Source of the DNA: Pseudomonadota bacterium
Lineage (GTDB): Bacteria; Pseudomonadota; Alphaproteobacteria; Thalassobaculales; Thalassobaculaceae
Assembly: GCA_027623845.1 (NCBI GenBank)
Contig: JAQBUJ010000179.1
Coordinates: 1 to 6,694, forward strand
Length of the DNA stretch: 6,694 nt
Reading direction: 5' to 3'
Shown: positions 5,927 to 6,694 of the stretch, one piece after another
Numbering within the stretch: the stretch's first letter is position 1
Layout: each line of letters opens with the position of its first letter
Position numbers and translations under genes: made by a program
The notes under the pieces: model-generated
Databases searched by the model: none
What the model was told of the DNA's origin: nothing
Seen by the model: only the letters and a program-made list of their open reading frames with translations

Positions 5927-5944
5927 TGTGGCCGATTAAATGTG
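5917..5944. repeat. 14-bp imperfect tandem duplication across the tgt stop codon
   Basis: GCCGATTTAATGTG (5917-5930) is followed directly by GCCGATTAAATGTG (5931-5944), matching at 13 of 14 bases. The first copy supplies the TAA stop of tgt; the second lies wholly in the gap before queG. It looks like a small replication-slippage duplication. Confidence 0.7.
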
Positions 5945-5958
5945 ATTGAACGGCGCCG

Positions 5959-6694
5959 ATGAAGCAGTTGATCATCGATAAGGCTCGGGAACTGGGTTTC
6001 GATGCGGTCGGGTTCGCACCGGTCGCTATTGGCGCTCGCGAACAGGCGCGCTTTGATGCTTTCCTCGCCGCCGGCCAGCATGGCGATATGGACTGGATGG
6101 CGCGTAATGCCGACCGTCGGCGGGACCCGAGAATTCTTTGGCCAGAGGTGCGCTCGGTTATCGTGTTGGCGACGAATTACGGCCCCGAGCGTGACCCGCT
6201 GGCGGACCTCGGCGCGCGTGACCGGGCCAATATCTCGGTATACGCGCGCAATCGCGACTATCATGATCTGCTCAAAAAACGCTTGAAGCGCCTCGGCCGT
6301 TGGATGGCTGAGGAATTCGGCTGCGCTTTAAAGGTCTTTGTCGATACCGCGCCGGTGCTGGAGAAACCTTTGGCGGCAATGACCGGCGTCGGCTGGCAGG
6401 GTAAGCACTCCAACTTGGTAAGCCGCGAATTCGGCTCGTGGTTGTTTTTGGGCGAGGTGTTCACCACCCTGGAGTTGGAGCCGAACAGGCCGGAGGTCGA
6501 CCACTGCGGGTCCTGCCAAGCGTGCCTCGATATCTGCCCGACCGCCGCCTTTCCGGCGCCCTATACCTTGGATGCGTCGCGCTGCATCTCCTACCTGACG
6601 ATCGAGCATAAGGGGCACATCCCCGAAGAATTTCGCGCGGCGATGGGCAATCGGATCTATGGCTGCGATGATTGCCTCGCGGTGTGCCCGTGGA
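5959..6694 (+). CDS. queG: QueG, epoxyqueuosine reductase (N-terminal part)
   Basis: Cobalamin- and iron-sulfur-dependent enzyme that reduces epoxyqueuosine to queuosine in tRNA, the last step of the pathway; cytosolic. 245 codons are seen from the ATG at 5959 and the frame runs off the right edge (family about 340-380 residues). It has GFDAVGFAP (13-21), VDTAPVLEKPLA (128-139) with the likely proton donor Asp129, GVGWQGKHSNLVS (143-155), and a ferredoxin-like cluster motif with Cys183, Cys186, Cys189 and Cys193. Cys209 and the second group Cys236, Cys239 and Cys243 (CDDCLAVCPW) complete the two [4Fe-4S] sites. It follows tgt by 32 bases with only a weak ribosome-binding site and is probably cotranscribed. 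Confidence 0.97.
   Translation, partial: MKQLIIDKARELGFDAVGFAPVAIGAREQARFDAFLAAGQHGDMDWMARNADRRRDPRILWPEVRSVIVLATNYGPERDPLADLGARDRANISVYARNRDYHDLLKKRLKRLGRWMAEEFGCALKVFVDTAPVLEKPLAAMTGVGWQGKHSNLVSREFGSWLFLGEVFTTLELEPNRPEVDHCGSCQACLDICPTAAFPAPYTLDASRCISYLTIEHKGHIPEEFRAAMGNRIYGCDDCLAVCPW

Overview
The window looks like a piece of an alphaproteobacterial chromosome, most likely Rhodospirillales-like. That placement is an inference from the high GC content and from the style of the Tgt, QueA and YhhQ-type proteins. It is a compact, fully protein-coding region with no RNA genes, CRISPR array or insertion sequence that I can see.

Layout: (1) The minus strand at the left carries a queuosine-precursor transporter of the YhhQ/VUT family (548-1102), then queA (541 down to the window edge, 5' part only, 180 codons). 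The two are 6 bases apart and form one unit. (2) A divergent intergenic region (1103-1261) holds a candidate promoter for each direction, a perfect 6-bp inverted repeat with a 7-bp spacer between them, and a small palindrome. (3) The plus strand carries a tight run: a thiamine-diphosphate-dependent 2-oxoacid dehydrogenase E1 alpha (1262-2263), E1 beta (2263-3237), a 272-residue protein of unknown function built of two homologous halves (3283-4101), and a 227-residue predicted dimeric alpha/beta-barrel protein (4114-4797). (4) Four bases later comes tgt, the tRNA-guanine transglycosylase (4802-5926), then queG, the epoxyqueuosine reductase (5959 to the right edge, 245 codons seen).

The outer genes (transporter, queA, tgt, queG) are the late and salvage part of queuosine tRNA modification: import of a deazaguanine precursor, base exchange into tRNA position 34, transfer of the ribosyl moiety from SAM, and reduction of the epoxide. 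No early pathway gene (queD, queE, queC, queF) is in view.

The inner four genes are the puzzle. The E1 pair has no E2 lipoyl acyltransferase or E3 beside it, and the Q genes on both sides rule out those genes lying further along the same cluster. It is packaged with a tandem-duplicated protein I cannot assign to a characterised family and a two-domain dimeric-barrel protein. My best reading is a small cytosolic metabolic module for an unknown substrate, inserted into or assembled inside the queuosine locus and possibly driving tgt-queG transcription. That module is the best candidate for something undescribed here.
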